A stretch of DNA of 64,000 nucleotides from Neobacillus novalis NBRC 102450 (GCF_001591805.1 NZ_BCVP01000005.1:175387-239386); one strand, 5' to 3'; shown: positions 26,621 through 37,356, counted from the first letter of the stretch. A program made the numbers and translations. The notes: a model not told the origin generated them from the sequence alone.

Positions 26621-29065
26621 TTAGTCATTTACCATAAAATCATAAGGTGAAACGTTTTCCATTCCTACCAGTGGATTAACCTGCATTAATTCTTCTTCGT
26701 AGGACAATTCTTTTACCGGTTTTTGGTCGCCATTGGTTGCTGATTTTTCTTGGTCTTCAGCCAATTTATTTTTATTTTTAACGTGAATGGTTTCTTGAAG
26801 CTTTTGGCAAAGGGTCGTTTGCCTCGAAAGCTCATCGGCTCTTTCGACACCCATTCGCAGTGCATCCTCTTCGCCGCATAAAATCAATGATTGTTTGCTT
26901 CTTGTAATCGCCGTATAAATTAAATTTCTCCGCAGCATCCGATAATAGCTTCTAGTTATCGGGAGAATAACAATCGGGAACTCGCTTCCCTGTGATTTAT
27001 GGACCGAGCAGCAGTATGCATGTGTAATCTGAGTTAAGTCCTGCTTTGTATATTCAACCTCATTGCCTTCAAAAGAAATATAAATCATATCTTGCTTTTC
27101 GGTGTTTTCTTTTGCGTAAATGATCGAGATAATTTCACCTATATCCCCGTTAAAAACATTGCTTTCCGGCTGGTTGACGAGCTGGAGCACCTTATCACCA
27201 ATACGGTATTTCACATCGCCAAAGGCAATTTCCTTGCGCTTGCCGTCAGGATTCGGATTGAAAATTTCCTGAAGTAAGACATTTAGCCGGTCAATCCCGG
27301 CAGGACCTCTGTACATCGGTGCCAATACTTGAATATCCTTTGCCGAATACCCTTTATTTTTGGCATTTTGGGCCACTTTTTCAACTACTTGAGCCACCTG
27401 GGTGGTTGAACATTTGATGAAGGAACGGTCGGCTTGCTTCGCGGTAACATCAGGAGGAAGATACCCCTTTTTGATATCATGAGCCAGTTCAATAATCGAG
27501 GACCCTTCAGCCTGACGATAAATATCTGTTAATCTGACGGTTGGAATCCGCTCAGATTGAAGTAAATCTTTTAAAACCTGACCAGGACCAACAGACGGAA
27601 GCTGATCTTCATCTCCGACCAGGATGACTTGGATATTTTCCGGCAAGGCCTTAAACAATTGATTAGCAAGCCAAATATCAAGCATCGAGGTCTCATCGAC
27701 AATTAATATTTTCCCCTCTAGCGGGCTTGCATCATCGCGGTCAAACGCTTCCGTTCCATTAAACCCGAGCAGCCGGTGGATGGTTACGGCAGGAAGACCT
27801 GTCGATTCGCTCATTCTTTTGGCCGCTCTTCCTGTTGGTGCCGCAAGCAAAAATGGGAAAGGTTCATTCTTTTTCTGATAGTCCTTCAGCTCTAAGGAGA
27901 CTCCGTGCAATTCCGCATAAAGTTCAACAATTCCCTTAATGACCGTTGTTTTACCGGTTCCTGGGCCCCCTGTTAAGATAAGCATTGGCGACATTAATGC
28001 AGTTTGAATTGCTTCTTTTTGAGTTGGCGCATATTGCACCTTGAGCCGCTCCTCCAAGCTTCCTAGTGCGAGAAGGAACTCCGATTCAGGAAATTGATCC
28101 TTGTATTCCGTTTGCTGCAGTATGCGCTGGATGCTTGTTACAAGTCCTTTTTCTGCGAAAAATAACGATGGCAAATAAACGCGCTTTTCTTCTCCTTTTA
28201 TTTTCTCCTCTTGTTCAAGTTTAATGACCTCAGTCGATATATCTGCGTATTCAATCTGATCGCGCTTATTTTCCTCGAGGAGAACTTTTACTTGTTCAAG
28301 TAATTCCTCGGCGTGCATGAATACGTGTCCTGTTTGGATGCTTTCTTTTTCAAGTATGTAAAGACAAGCTGCTTTAATTCGATCAGGATGATTACCCAAA
28401 ATTCCCAGCTGGTATCCAAGCTCGTCCGCCCGTCCAAAACCGATGCCTTCAATGTCCTCAACAAGCTTGTAGGGATTTTTTTGAATGATACCGAGGGTTT
28501 CCTCTTTATACGCTTGGTATATCCGCATCGAAATTTGCGGGCCAAAACCATATTGGTTTAAGGCTACCATTACCTGTTCAAGTCCTTGATGTTCCATCAG
28601 TGTATCGTAAAGCATTTTTGCCTTTTCAGGAGGAAGCTTGGGAATGGAATCCAGTAGTGACGGCTGATTAAGAATTTTGGAGATCGCGTCCTCACCTAAG
28701 GTATCGACAATACTTTGGGCTGTTTTCTTGCCAATTCCTTTAAACATTTCACCCGATAAATAGGCTGCAACTCCTTGTTTTGTTTGCGGCATATCCTTTC
28801 GAAAATGATTGGTATGAAATTGCATTCCAAACTTTGGATGTTCCTTAAACTCCCCGAAAAAAATATATGTCTCCTGTTCATGGATTTTCGGAAAATAACC
28901 GGTAACTACTGCCTCTTTGTCTTCATAGTTGTGATTGGTTTCATCGACCCTGATTCTTAATACGGTATATAGGTTTTGTTCATTGTGAAAAATCGTTACA
29001 ATCGGCCGCCCTTTGACGAACTTTGCCTGCTCTTGAAATAAATCAAGCGTGTCTTGCTTTTCCAT
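26621..29065 (-). CDS. recD2: RecD2 family ATP-dependent DNA helicase
   Basis: 5'-3' DNA helicase of superfamily 1B that acts without RecBC in Firmicutes and takes part in replication fork repair and mismatch repair. The 814-residue product has an N-terminal OB/HhH region (to about 300, with GIGKKTAQSIVD and GIGFGRADELG helix-hairpin-helix motifs), Walker A GGPGTGKTT near 352, Walker B LIVDETSMLD, VGDEDQLPSVGPG and the SH3-like insertion before CSVHKSQGSEFP and YTAITRSK. ATG at 29065 follows AGGAGGGAG; the longer frame into yrrB is not used. Confidence 0.95.
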   Translation of the reverse strand: MEKQDTLDLFQEQAKFVKGRPIVTIFHNEQNLYTVLRIRVDETNHNYEDKEAVVTGYFPKIHEQETYIFFGEFKEHPKFGMQFHTNHFRKDMPQTKQGVAAYLSGEMFKGIGKKTAQSIVDTLGEDAISKILNQPSLLDSIPKLPPEKAKMLYDTLMEHQGLEQVMVALNQYGFGPQISMRIYQAYKEETLGIIQKNPYKLVEDIEGIGFGRADELGYQLGILGNHPDRIKAACLYILEKESIQTGHVFMHAEELLEQVKVLLEENKRDQIEYADISTEVIKLEQEEKIKGEEKRVYLPSLFFAEKGLVTSIQRILQQTEYKDQFPESEFLLALGSLEERLKVQYAPTQKEAIQTALMSPMLILTGGPGTGKTTVIKGIVELYAELHGVSLELKDYQKKNEPFPFLLAAPTGRAAKRMSESTGLPAVTIHRLLGFNGTEAFDRDDASPLEGKILIVDETSMLDIWLANQLFKALPENIQVILVGDEDQLPSVGPGQVLKDLLQSERIPTVRLTDIYRQAEGSSIIELAHDIKKGYLPPDVTAKQADRSFIKCSTTQVAQVVEKVAQNAKNKGYSAKDIQVLAPMYRGPAGIDRLNVLLQEIFNPNPDGKRKEIAFGDVKYRIGDKVLQLVNQPESNVFNGDIGEIISIIYAKENTEKQDMIYISFEGNEVEYTKQDLTQITHAYCCSVHKSQGSEFPIVILPITRSYYRMLRRNLIYTAITRSKQSLILCGEEDALRMGVERADELSRQTTLCQKLQETIHVKNKNKLAEDQEKSATNGDQKPVKELSYEEELMQVNPLVGMENVSPYDFMVND

Positions 29066-29099
29066 TTTGTGCTCCCTCCTTTCGGTGGCGTTTGAATAA

Positions 29100-29753
29100 T
29101 TAAAGGTTGTTTTCAATCAATTTTTTTGCATGACCTGCAAGTAAATGGTCTGGCTGAATGTTGAGTGCTTTATTAAACATTTCAATTGCTTTTTGTGCAT
29201 TTTCTTTAAAGGCATAGGAAACCCCTAAATTATAATAGGCATCTGAATGGGTTGGGTCCAGCTCGATACAGTTAGTAAATTGAACCATTGATTCATCAAT
29301 AAGTTCTAATTGAGCTAAACATAAACCATATTGGAAGCGTGCTTCTGCATCAGTTTCATTAAGTTCGACACTTCTTTGTAAATAGGGAAGGGCAAACCGT
29401 CCCTGATTTAGTTGAACAAGTGTTAAGCCTAACATGAAAAAGTTGTCACTTGTGTTGAGCCCTCTTTTCATAGCTGTTTCAAACATATTCTTGGCTTCGT
29501 TAAAGAGGTCCTTACTAAATAATAAGTTACCGATACTATAATAAGCAGCCGCAGCATTTTCATCTAGTTCAATTGCTTTTTGATAAAATTTTAACGCTTT
29601 TTCATCATCACCGACTGCTGAAAGCACATTGCCGAAGTTAATGTAAGCAACTGGATCGTTCGGGTTTTCTTCAATGGCTTCATTAAAGGCCTTTGCTGCC
29701 TCTTCCCAGTTACCTTCTTGCATGTATTGTACACCTAATTGGTTTTTATCCAT
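29100..29753 (-). CDS. yrrB: tetratricopeptide repeat protein YrrB
   Basis: 217-residue cytoplasmic protein made of about six TPR helical hairpins, for example NWEEAAKAFNEAIEENPNDPVAYINFG and the repeat HSDAYYNLGVSYAF-type units. TPR arrays bind protein partners; none is known for YrrB. The start chosen is ATG at 29753 (MDKNQLGVQYMQEG), with GGAG about nine bases upstream; the frame is open to 29795. It sits just upstream of recD2 (35 bp), in the conserved yrrB-recD2 order. Confidence 0.9.
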   Translation of the reverse strand: MDKNQLGVQYMQEGNWEEAAKAFNEAIEENPNDPVAYINFGNVLSAVGDDEKALKFYQKAIELDENAAAAYYSIGNLLFSKDLFNEAKNMFETAMKRGLNTSDNFFMLGLTLVQLNQGRFALPYLQRSVELNETDAEARFQYGLCLAQLELIDESMVQFTNCIELDPTHSDAYYNLGVSYAFKENAQKAIEMFNKALNIQPDHLLAGHAKKLIENNL

Positions 29754-29866
29754 TATTTCAACTCCAATCCTAAGTGAAAGTATACCATATTTCATTCAAT
29801 AATTAATTTCTAAGCTTGACGAGGATTTGGACATTCCTTTAGATCATAGAAAATCCAAAAGAAACC

Positions 29867-30032
29867 GGGATTTCGCCGATTTTGGCATTTATTTCGCCAA
29901 ACTTTGGATTTATTTCGCCAACTTCGCATCCATTTCGCCAAACCGAGCAATAATTTCGCCAAACCGAGCAATAATTTCGCCAAACCAAGCAATAATTTCG
30001 CCAAACCAAGCAATAATTTCGCCAAACTCAAA
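29867..30032. repeat. 21-bp tandem repeat with TTCGCC core
   Basis: TTTCGCCAAACC[GA]AGCAATAA recurs every 21 bp (TTTCGCC at 29892, 29913, 29933, 29954, 29975, 29996, 30017). The first units diverge, the last four are almost identical. A 73-codon frame on the minus strand is only the translated repeat. The element lies between mnmA and yrrB. Confidence 0.9.
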
Positions 30033-30041
30033 ATTCTCCAT

Positions 30042-30075
30042 AAAAAAACCTGACTCCAAATAAGGAATCAGGGTT
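30042..30075 (-). terminator. terminator of mnmA
   Basis: AACCTGACTCC / GGAATCAGGGTT stem, then seven T on the minus strand, starting six bases after the stop codon. Confidence 0.85.
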
Positions 30076-30080
30076 AATTA

Positions 30081-31205
<1,125 letters not shown>

Positions 31206-31237
31206 TCACCTCTCATTTGACGCAAATCAAACTGAAT

Positions 31238-32380
31238 TTATTTTTTCAAACGCGAAACAATCCTGGCCGTTTCTTCAGCCGCCTTGATGACTTCTTCAGA
31301 CGTCGTATTAAAACCGAAGCTAAACCGAATCGAATTGATTAAGCGCTCTGACTGTTTACCAAACATGGCAACAAGGACATGGGAAGGCTCAATTGAACCC
31401 GCCGTGCAAGCCGAGCCACTCGAAACAGCAATTCCAGCTAAGTCGAGATTAACGAGCATGGGCTCTACACTTGTCCCTGGAAAGCTTAAGTTTAATACAT
31501 GCGGCAGCGAAAACTCAAGCAATCCGTTTATCTCAAACTCCACATCTAGTTCACGCAGCTTTTGCAAAAAGACTTCTTTAAAACCTATGAACCTTTCACG
31601 CTTGGCGGCCCGTTCTTCACCTGCAATTAAAACAGCTTCATGGAATCCAGCAATTGCTGCTACATTTTCCGTTCCAGCGCGCCGTTTTCTTTCTTGATCA
31701 CCGCCAAATAGACGAGGAGCCATTTTTACAGTTGACCTTGAGAAGAGAAATCCTGTTCCCTTTGGACCATTAATTTTATGAGCGGAAACTGATAATAAAT
31801 CAATTAAGCTTTCATTGACATCGATGATTTCCATTCCATAGGCCTGAACAGCATCTGTATGAAAAATGGCTTGATGATTTTTCAAAAGCTGGCCAATTTC
31901 CGTAATCGGCTGAATCGTTCCGACTTCATTGTTTCCATACATAACAGAAACAAGAATAGTATCATCCCTTAAGGCAGTCTGGAGTTCCGAAAACGAAATT
32001 CTCCCAGTTTCATCGACAGGCAGATACGTCACCTCAAAGCCCATCTTTTCTAGCTTTTTGCAGGCGTGAAGCACGGCATGGTGTTCAATTTGTGTTGTAA
32101 TGATATGCCTGCCATTATGTTGGTAGCTTTCGGCCACCCCAAATAAAGCCATATTATCGGCCTCGGTTCCACCGCCAGTAAAAATAATCTCGCTTTCCTT
32201 CGCCCCAATGCTTCGAGCTAGGGCTGCGCGAGCTAAATCAATATGATGACGCGCCTCTCTGCCATATGAATGGATACTTGAAGGATTTCCAAAAGTTGAA
32301 TTCATGACTTCTAGCATTCTTCCAGTAACCCTTGGATGCATTGGAGTCGTGGCGGCATGATCGAGATAAATTCGTTCCAT
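31238..32380 (-). CDS. yrvO: cysteine desulfurase (YrvO type, for tRNA 2-thiolation)
   Basis: NifS/IscS-like PLP enzyme that forms a persulfide from cysteine and hands it to MnmA. The 380 residues show YLDHAATTP at the start, the PLP lysine in SAHKINGPKG, and the mobile-loop catalytic cysteine in SSGSACTAG. A TTG at 32398 opens a longer frame; ATG at 32380 with AGGTG five bases upstream is preferred and gives the family N-terminus. It is flanked by cymR and mnmA exactly as in B. subtilis. Confidence 0.95.
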   Translation of the reverse strand: MERIYLDHAATTPMHPRVTGRMLEVMNSTFGNPSSIHSYGREARHHIDLARAALARSIGAKESEIIFTGGGTEADNMALFGVAESYQHNGRHIITTQIEHHAVLHACKKLEKMGFEVTYLPVDETGRISFSELQTALRDDTILVSVMYGNNEVGTIQPITEIGQLLKNHQAIFHTDAVQAYGMEIIDVNESLIDLLSVSAHKINGPKGTGFLFSRSTVKMAPRLFGGDQERKRRAGTENVAAIAGFHEAVLIAGEERAAKRERFIGFKEVFLQKLRELDVEFEINGLLEFSLPHVLNLSFPGTSVEPMLVNLDLAGIAVSSGSACTAGSIEPSHVLVAMFGKQSERLINSIRFSFGFNTTSEEVIKAAEETARIVSRLKK

Positions 32381-32425
32381 TATTACACCTTCAATCAAAA
32401 TAATTCTCTATAATTATCTTTTACA

Positions 32426-32845
32426 TCAAATATAAAACATATAACCATCATGCTCATTGTCATCACTATGATTGGCTAGATCCTCTAATGTCGTGTTATC
32501 GAGGACATCTTTGATGGCATCGCGGATGCGAATCCACAGCTCGCGCTTCGCCGGTTCTTCGTCTTCAATTCCCTCTACAGGAGTGATCGGACCTTCAAGA
32601 ACACGAATCACATCTCCTGCGGTAATTTTTGACGGTTCATTTGTGAGAATATAACCGCCGTACGCTCCTCTAATACTTTTGACCAATCCGGCGTTCCGTA
32701 ACGGAGCAATCAATTGCTCTAAATAATGTTCCGATAGATCATTTGCCTGGGCAATCGTTTTTAATGAAGTAGGTCCCTCACCATGTTTTTTAGCAAGTTC
32801 AATCATGATGGTCAGACCATAACGTCCTTTAGTAGAAATTTTCAT
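32426..32845 (-). CDS. cymR: Rrf2 family cysteine metabolism repressor CymR
   Basis: 139-residue Rrf2-type winged-helix repressor. In B. subtilis it forms a complex with CysK and represses cysteine uptake and synthesis genes, including yrrT-mtnN-mccAB. The N-terminal MKISTKGRYGLTIMIELA and recognition region NDLSEHYLEQLIAPLRNAGLVKSIRGAYGGY are clear. There are no clustered cysteines for an iron-sulfur centre, which separates it from IscR. The ATG at 32845 is 6 nt from GAGGTG; the GTG at 32854 lies in that site. Its likely operator is at 11352-11377. Confidence 0.95.
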   Translation of the reverse strand: MKISTKGRYGLTIMIELAKKHGEGPTSLKTIAQANDLSEHYLEQLIAPLRNAGLVKSIRGAYGGYILTNEPSKITAGDVIRVLEGPITPVEGIEDEEPAKRELWIRIRDAIKDVLDNTTLEDLANHSDDNEHDGYMFYI

Positions 32846-32997
32846 AATACGCACCTCGATTTGTAATCTATATAAAAAAAAGAAAAATCCTTAGTAAATT
32901 GATAGGCATTAGAAATTATAACACATTCTTCACCAATATGCTTTTAGCAGTGAAAATGGTAAGATTAAGGTGTGAATATTTTTTTGGAGAGATGTAT

Positions 32998-34269
32998 ATG
33001 CAGCAAAAGCCTTTAGCCTATCGGATGCGTCCTAGAACGATTGAAGAAGTCTCAGGCCAGGAACATTTGGTTGGTGACGGAAAAATAATTGCCAGAATGG
33101 TAAAAGCAAAACAGCTGACATCGATGATTTTATACGGACCGCCGGGCATTGGCAAAACCTCGATTGCCAGTGCGATTGCCGGCAGTACAAAATATGCCTT
33201 TCGGACGCTTAACGCCGTTACGAACAATAAAAAAGATATGGAAATTGTCGCCGCTGAGGCGAAAATGTCGGGGAAAGTCATTCTGCTTCTCGATGAAGTC
33301 CATCGTTTGGATAAAGCGAAGCAGGATTTTTTACTGCCCTATTTGGAAAACGGAATGATTGTGTTAATCGGGGCAACAACGAGTAACCCCTATCATGCGA
33401 TTAATCCTGCAATCCGAAGCCGCTGTCAAATTTTTGAACTAAAGCCGTTATCACCTGTTGAAGTGAGACAGACCTTAACTCGCGCCCTTGAAGATGAGGA
33501 ACGGGGTTTTGGGGGATTGAAAGTTGAGATATCCGATGAAGCTTTACTCCATTTTGCCCAAGGCTCCAATGGGGATGTCAGGAGCTCCTTAAATGCTCTA
33601 GAGCTAGCAGTACTTTCCACGGATAAAAATAAGGATGATATTATCCATATCGATGTGAAAACAGCCGAGGAATGCCTGCAAAAGAAAAGCTTGGTGGCTG
33701 ATAAAGACGGGGATGGCCACTATGACGTCTTGTCGGCTTTTCAGAAATCGATACGCGGCAGCGACGTAAATGCTGCCCTACATTACCTAGGAAGATTAAT
33801 TGAAGCTGGGGATATGCCTAGCATCAGCCGGCGCTTGATTGTAATTGCCTACGAAGATGTGGGCCTTGCTAATCCACAGGCGGGAGCCCGTACGCTTGCT
33901 GCAATAGAAACAGCTGAAAGAATTGGCTTTCCCGAGGCGCGGATACCGCTGGCCAATGCGGTAATTGAACTATGCCTTTCACCTAAGTCCAATTCGGCCG
34001 TCTTAGCCATTTCTGCCGCACTTGAGGATATTCAAAAAGGAATTGTCGGAGAAATACCGGATCATCTGCGTGATGCCCATTATAAAGGAGCAAAAGAGCT
34101 TGGCCGAGGGATTGGCTACAAGTATCCGCATGATTATGAAAACGGCTGGGTTCCGCAGCAATACTTGCCAAACAAACTAAAAAACAAACAATACTACCAG
34201 CCCAAGAAAACCGGAAAATTCGAACAGGCACTCGCCGTCGTATACGCAAAATTAACACGGTCGAAATAG
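32998..34269 (+). CDS. rarA: replication-associated recombination protein A (RarA/MgsA)
   Basis: AAA+ ATPase of the clamp-loader-like RarA/WRNIP1 group, acting at stalled replication forks. The 423-residue product has PLAYRMRPRTIEEVSGQEHLVG at the start, Walker A GPPGIGKTS, Walker B LLDEVHR and the sensor region GATTSNPYHAINPAIRSRC, then the C-terminal tetramerisation domain. The frame is open far upstream; ATG at 32998 lies six bases after GGAGAG and gives the family length. It is divergent from cymR, with 150 bp between the starts. Confidence 0.95.
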   Translation: MQQKPLAYRMRPRTIEEVSGQEHLVGDGKIIARMVKAKQLTSMILYGPPGIGKTSIASAIAGSTKYAFRTLNAVTNNKKDMEIVAAEAKMSGKVILLLDEVHRLDKAKQDFLLPYLENGMIVLIGATTSNPYHAINPAIRSRCQIFELKPLSPVEVRQTLTRALEDEERGFGGLKVEISDEALLHFAQGSNGDVRSSLNALELAVLSTDKNKDDIIHIDVKTAEECLQKKSLVADKDGDGHYDVLSAFQKSIRGSDVNAALHYLGRLIEAGDMPSISRRLIVIAYEDVGLANPQAGARTLAAIETAERIGFPEARIPLANAVIELCLSPKSNSAVLAISAALEDIQKGIVGEIPDHLRDAHYKGAKELGRGIGYKYPHDYENGWVPQQYLPNKLKNKQYYQPKKTGKFEQALAVVYAKLTRSK

Positions 34270-34273
34270 TAAA

Positions 34274-34323
34274 TAAGGTGTCAGGCACTATGTGAAAATT
34301 TCACATGGTGCCTGACACCTTTT
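34274..34323. terminator. interspersed palindrome between rarA and an ABC permease gene, copy 2
   Basis: AAGGTGTCAGGCACTATGTG and its complement form a hairpin with T tracts on both sides. Nearly identical to the mccB terminator at 7843-7896. Confidence 0.85.
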
Positions 34324-34341
34324 GTTAATTATTGGAATCAT

Positions 34342-35292
34342 CTACGCTGCCACGTCTCGTTTTTTGAAGACGTAGAAGGCTAGGAATTGGAATATAGCAA
34401 AGTAGATTAGGAGCATGGTGATGGAGAAGGGAAGGGTCATTCCTTCTACCATTGGTGTTCCTTCAAAATATTGCTTTAAATCCGTATTGGCAAACAAAAG
34501 GTATTTTGCCCAGTTAAATTTCATTGCTAACAAAGCAGTAAATTGAGCGCCAGTAAACAATAAAAACAGTGATAAGCCGATGGCAAGTGAGCTATTTCGG
34601 AATACAGACGAAATCATGAACGCCATTGTCACTAGCATTATCATGGCAATTGAACTTAAACCGTAATCGATTAACAAGTGGACAACTATGTTTTGCTCGG
34701 TAACTTGTCCATTGTAATAATTTAAATACGGAATTGCTTTTTCTGGCGTGCCAAACAGGATGGCGCCGAGTGTAGTTGAGAAGACGAACAGAATGGCCAG
34801 CAAGAACAAGGCATACAATAACACCGTTAAATATTTCGATAGGAGGATTCTTGTCCTATTGATGGGCCGAATCAATAACAGCTTTATAGTTCCCCAGTTA
34901 AATTCACTGGCAACAATTCCGGCCGATATAATAATGATGAATAATCCCGCTAACATAATCAGCTGTGATGAATCTTTTACAAATGACCAAACTGTATATT
35001 TTTCCCTTGACGGAAGATCATGCTTAATGCGGTAATCATTAATGGCGATTTCTTTTTTGAAAAATTGCTTTTCCATCGTTGTCCGACTTTGCGCCAGTTG
35101 CTGTTTTAACGCATTATTTTCCTCTTGTAAAACTTGCTGCCAATTGCTATCCTGAACAAAATCTTTATCATTGTGTTGTGCCTTGATAATAATCCCGACT
35201 AGGGTAATTGAAACGATAAGAATCCCAATCATCACAAAGGTTCCAGGGCGTTTGAAAATCTTCATCCATTCATTTTTGATTAGATTAACCAC
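34342..35292 (-). CDS. ABC-2 type transporter permease
   Basis: 316-residue membrane protein with a first helix (about 17-36), a long extracellular or lipid-facing loop (about 40-110, with ALKQQLAQSRTTMEKQF) and five further helices: the layout of ABC-2 permeases of the BcrB/NatB kind. It starts at GTG 35292, overlapping the ATPase gene by eight bases, so both are translated together. Substrate unknown; related pairs export peptides, lipid-active antibiotics or sodium. The pair is not part of the B. subtilis order at this site and marks an accessory insert. Confidence 0.85.
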   Translation of the reverse strand: MVNLIKNEWMKIFKRPGTFVMIGILIVSITLVGIIIKAQHNDKDFVQDSNWQQVLQEENNALKQQLAQSRTTMEKQFFKKEIAINDYRIKHDLPSREKYTVWSFVKDSSQLIMLAGLFIIIISAGIVASEFNWGTIKLLLIRPINRTRILLSKYLTVLLYALFLLAILFVFSTTLGAILFGTPEKAIPYLNYYNGQVTEQNIVVHLLIDYGLSSIAMIMLVTMAFMISSVFRNSSLAIGLSLFLLFTGAQFTALLAMKFNWAKYLLFANTDLKQYFEGTPMVEGMTLPFSITMLLIYFAIFQFLAFYVFKKRDVAA

Positions 35293-36211
35293 GGTTTGCA
35301 GCCCCCTTTTCCGATGTCACTTCAAGGAAGCGATCTTCTAATGTTTTTGCCACTTCTTTTATCCCGAAAACCTTAATATCTTCTTGAACAAAAACTTTTA
35401 CGATATTCGGAATTTCCTTTTTCGGAAGCTCAACGGCCACTCCATTGCTAGAGAGGGTTGCGCTAGCATTTGGATAATTTACCCGCAAAATCGATAGGGC
35501 TTTTTCACTCGGGGTAACCTCCAGCTCATACATAACTTCGCTGCCGTTGACAAATTCCTTCATATGCTGGACATCAATTAGCCGTCCATTTTGAATAATC
35601 CCAATCCGATCACACATCATTTCCATTTCCGAAAGCAAGTGGCTGGAGACGATTACGGCCATATTTTTTTCCCGTGCCAGCTTGCGGACATAGTCGCGGA
35701 TTTCCCGGATCCCCGCTGGGTCGAGGCCGTTTGTGGGCTCGTCAAGGATAAGAACATCTGGTTCATGTAACAGACATTGTGCTAAGCCTAAGCGTTGACG
35801 CATTCCCAGTGAATAGGTTTTTACTTTGTCGTTGATTCTATCTGTTAAGCCAACCAGTTCCACTGTTTCGCGGATTTTTTCCTTTGTAATCCCTTTTGAC
35901 ATTCTTGCATAATGGACGAGGTTTTGATAACCGCTTAAAAATTTATACATTTCCGGATTCTCAACGATAGCACCAATGTGGCCTACTGCCTCTTCAAACT
36001 CGGATTTAATACTTGACCCGCCAATGGTAATGTCTCCCGATGTAATCCCCATTAAGCCGACAATCATCCGAATGGTTGTCGTTTTCCCGGCACCATTTGG
36101 GCCCAAGAAACCGAAAACCTCACCTTTATTCACTTGGAAGCTGATATTATCAATAATCGTTCTTCCCTTAATCACTTTCGTTACATCTTTTAGTTCAACG
36201 ATTGTTTCCAA
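35285..36211 (-). CDS. ABC transporter ATP-binding protein (BcrA/CcmA type)
   Basis: 308-residue ATPase: Walker A GPNGAGKTTT near residue 40, signature SLGMRQRLGLAQ, Walker B LILDEPTNGLDP and switch His in VSSHLL. A C-terminal extension of about 85 residues beyond the core is typical of the BcrA group. Start is TTG at 36211 behind GGAGAGAG. It pairs with the overlapping permease gene. A BceRS- or LiaRS-like regulator pair is not adjacent, so detoxification of an antibiotic is only one possibility. Confidence 0.88.
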   Translation of the reverse strand: METIVELKDVTKVIKGRTIIDNISFQVNKGEVFGFLGPNGAGKTTTIRMIVGLMGITSGDITIGGSSIKSEFEEAVGHIGAIVENPEMYKFLSGYQNLVHYARMSKGITKEKIRETVELVGLTDRINDKVKTYSLGMRQRLGLAQCLLHEPDVLILDEPTNGLDPAGIREIRDYVRKLAREKNMAVIVSSHLLSEMEMMCDRIGIIQNGRLIDVQHMKEFVNGSEVMYELEVTPSEKALSILRVNYPNASATLSSNGVAVELPKKEIPNIVKVFVQEDIKVFGIKEVAKTLEDRFLEVTSEKGAANRG

Positions 36212-36280
36212 ACTCTCTCTCCTCTCTATGTAAAGCGTCCCAACTAAGTTTAACTGATTGTTGAAAAAATTTCCTAGTTT

Positions 36281-36309
36281 ATTATAACCTTATTCTTCTT
36301 TTTTCTAAA
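36281..36309 (-). promoter_or_regulatory. SigA promoter of the ABC transporter pair
   Basis: Minus-strand TTTAGA (36304-36309), 17 nt, TATAAT (36281-36286). The -35 is weak. Confidence 0.4.
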
Positions 36310-36441
36310 AACGGCCGGGGGTGGAATCATTTCTAGGTCTTAAGACTGGGGAGAGTGTTAACAAAATATTCATTTATTTTTAAAAAAAACGACAAGTTTT
36401 CCGATAAAATGTATTTATATCAATGTGCAAGGAAGTGTATT

Positions 36442-37356
36442 ATGTCTTTCAAGCCTCGTACTGAATCAACGGAATTAATAAAGTTTAGATTCTTAAATCC
36501 ACGTATAACTTTATCAACAAAGGAAAAAAAGCGTTATTTAAACCTTGAAAAAGGGTATCAAGGAGAAGTGATGTTTGACCAATTAACCGAGAAACTGCAA
36601 AATGATTTGTATATTTTAAACGATTTATGCCTTGAGTTTAATAACTCAGTGTTTCAAATCGATACCTTAATTATTGCTCAAGAATTGATTTACCCTTTTG
36701 AGGTAAAAAACTTTGAGGGTGATTATTACTACGAATCTGAGAGTTTCCATTCCAAGTTATCCAAAGAGGAAATAAAGAACCCCTTGGATCAATTAAAACG
36801 CAGTAAATCGCTCCTTCGCCCTTTCCTTAAAAAACTCGGAATTTATTTACCTGTTGAAGGCTTGGTGACTTTTGTAAACCCCGAATTCACCTTATATCAA
36901 GCCCCTTTAGACGCACCGATTATTTACCCAACACAGCTCAATCACCTTATGAAAAAATTAAATCAGATTCCATCAAAGTTAAATTACCGCCACAAAAAGC
37001 TGGCTGACCAATTAGTAGCGATGCATCTTAGCGAATCACCTTACGCCTGGAAGCCGATCTATACCTATGAAAAGCTAAAAAAAGGTATCATCTGTCCTAT
37101 ATGCTTTTCATTTATGCTTTCGGTTGGGGATAAGAAATTGGTGTGCGAGAAATGCGGCTGCGAGGAAGAGGCAGATACAGCTGTTTTACGGAGTGTTGGG
37201 GAGTTAAAATTTCTTTTTCCTGATAAAAAAATTACTACTAGTGGTATTCATGAATGGTGTAAGGTGATTGAATCCAAGAAGATGATTAGGAGGATTCTAT
37301 TAGTAAATTATAGAGCTGTCGGGGAAAGACACACTAGATATTTTGAAATTGATTAA
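36442..37356 (+). CDS. NERD domain protein with C-terminal zinc ribbon
   Basis: 304-residue protein. The central part (about 40-160) is a NERD (nuclease-related) domain: GYQGEVMFDQL, then FQIDTLIIAQELIYPFEVKNFEG, where the Asp and the E-x-K correspond to a restriction-endonuclease-like D...ExK active site. The C-terminal part has CPICFSFML...CEKCGCEEE, a likely zinc ribbon. The frame is open from 36355, but ATG at 36442 with AGGAAG six bases upstream is the supported start. Single gene between the ABC pair and tcdA; its partner and function are unknown. Some NERD proteins act in DNA processing, but no defence genes surround it. Confidence 0.8.
   Translation: MSFKPRTESTELIKFRFLNPRITLSTKEKKRYLNLEKGYQGEVMFDQLTEKLQNDLYILNDLCLEFNNSVFQIDTLIIAQELIYPFEVKNFEGDYYYESESFHSKLSKEEIKNPLDQLKRSKSLLRPFLKKLGIYLPVEGLVTFVNPEFTLYQAPLDAPIIYPTQLNHLMKKLNQIPSKLNYRHKKLADQLVAMHLSESPYAWKPIYTYEKLKKGIICPICFSFMLSVGDKKLVCEKCGCEEEADTAVLRSVGELKFLFPDKKITTSGIHEWCKVIESKKMIRRILLVNYRAVGERHTRYFEID

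Noticed and set aside
29810..30031. 73-codon minus-strand frame LAKLLLG repeated
   Set aside because: It is the translation of the 21-bp repeat; no ribosome site and no family.
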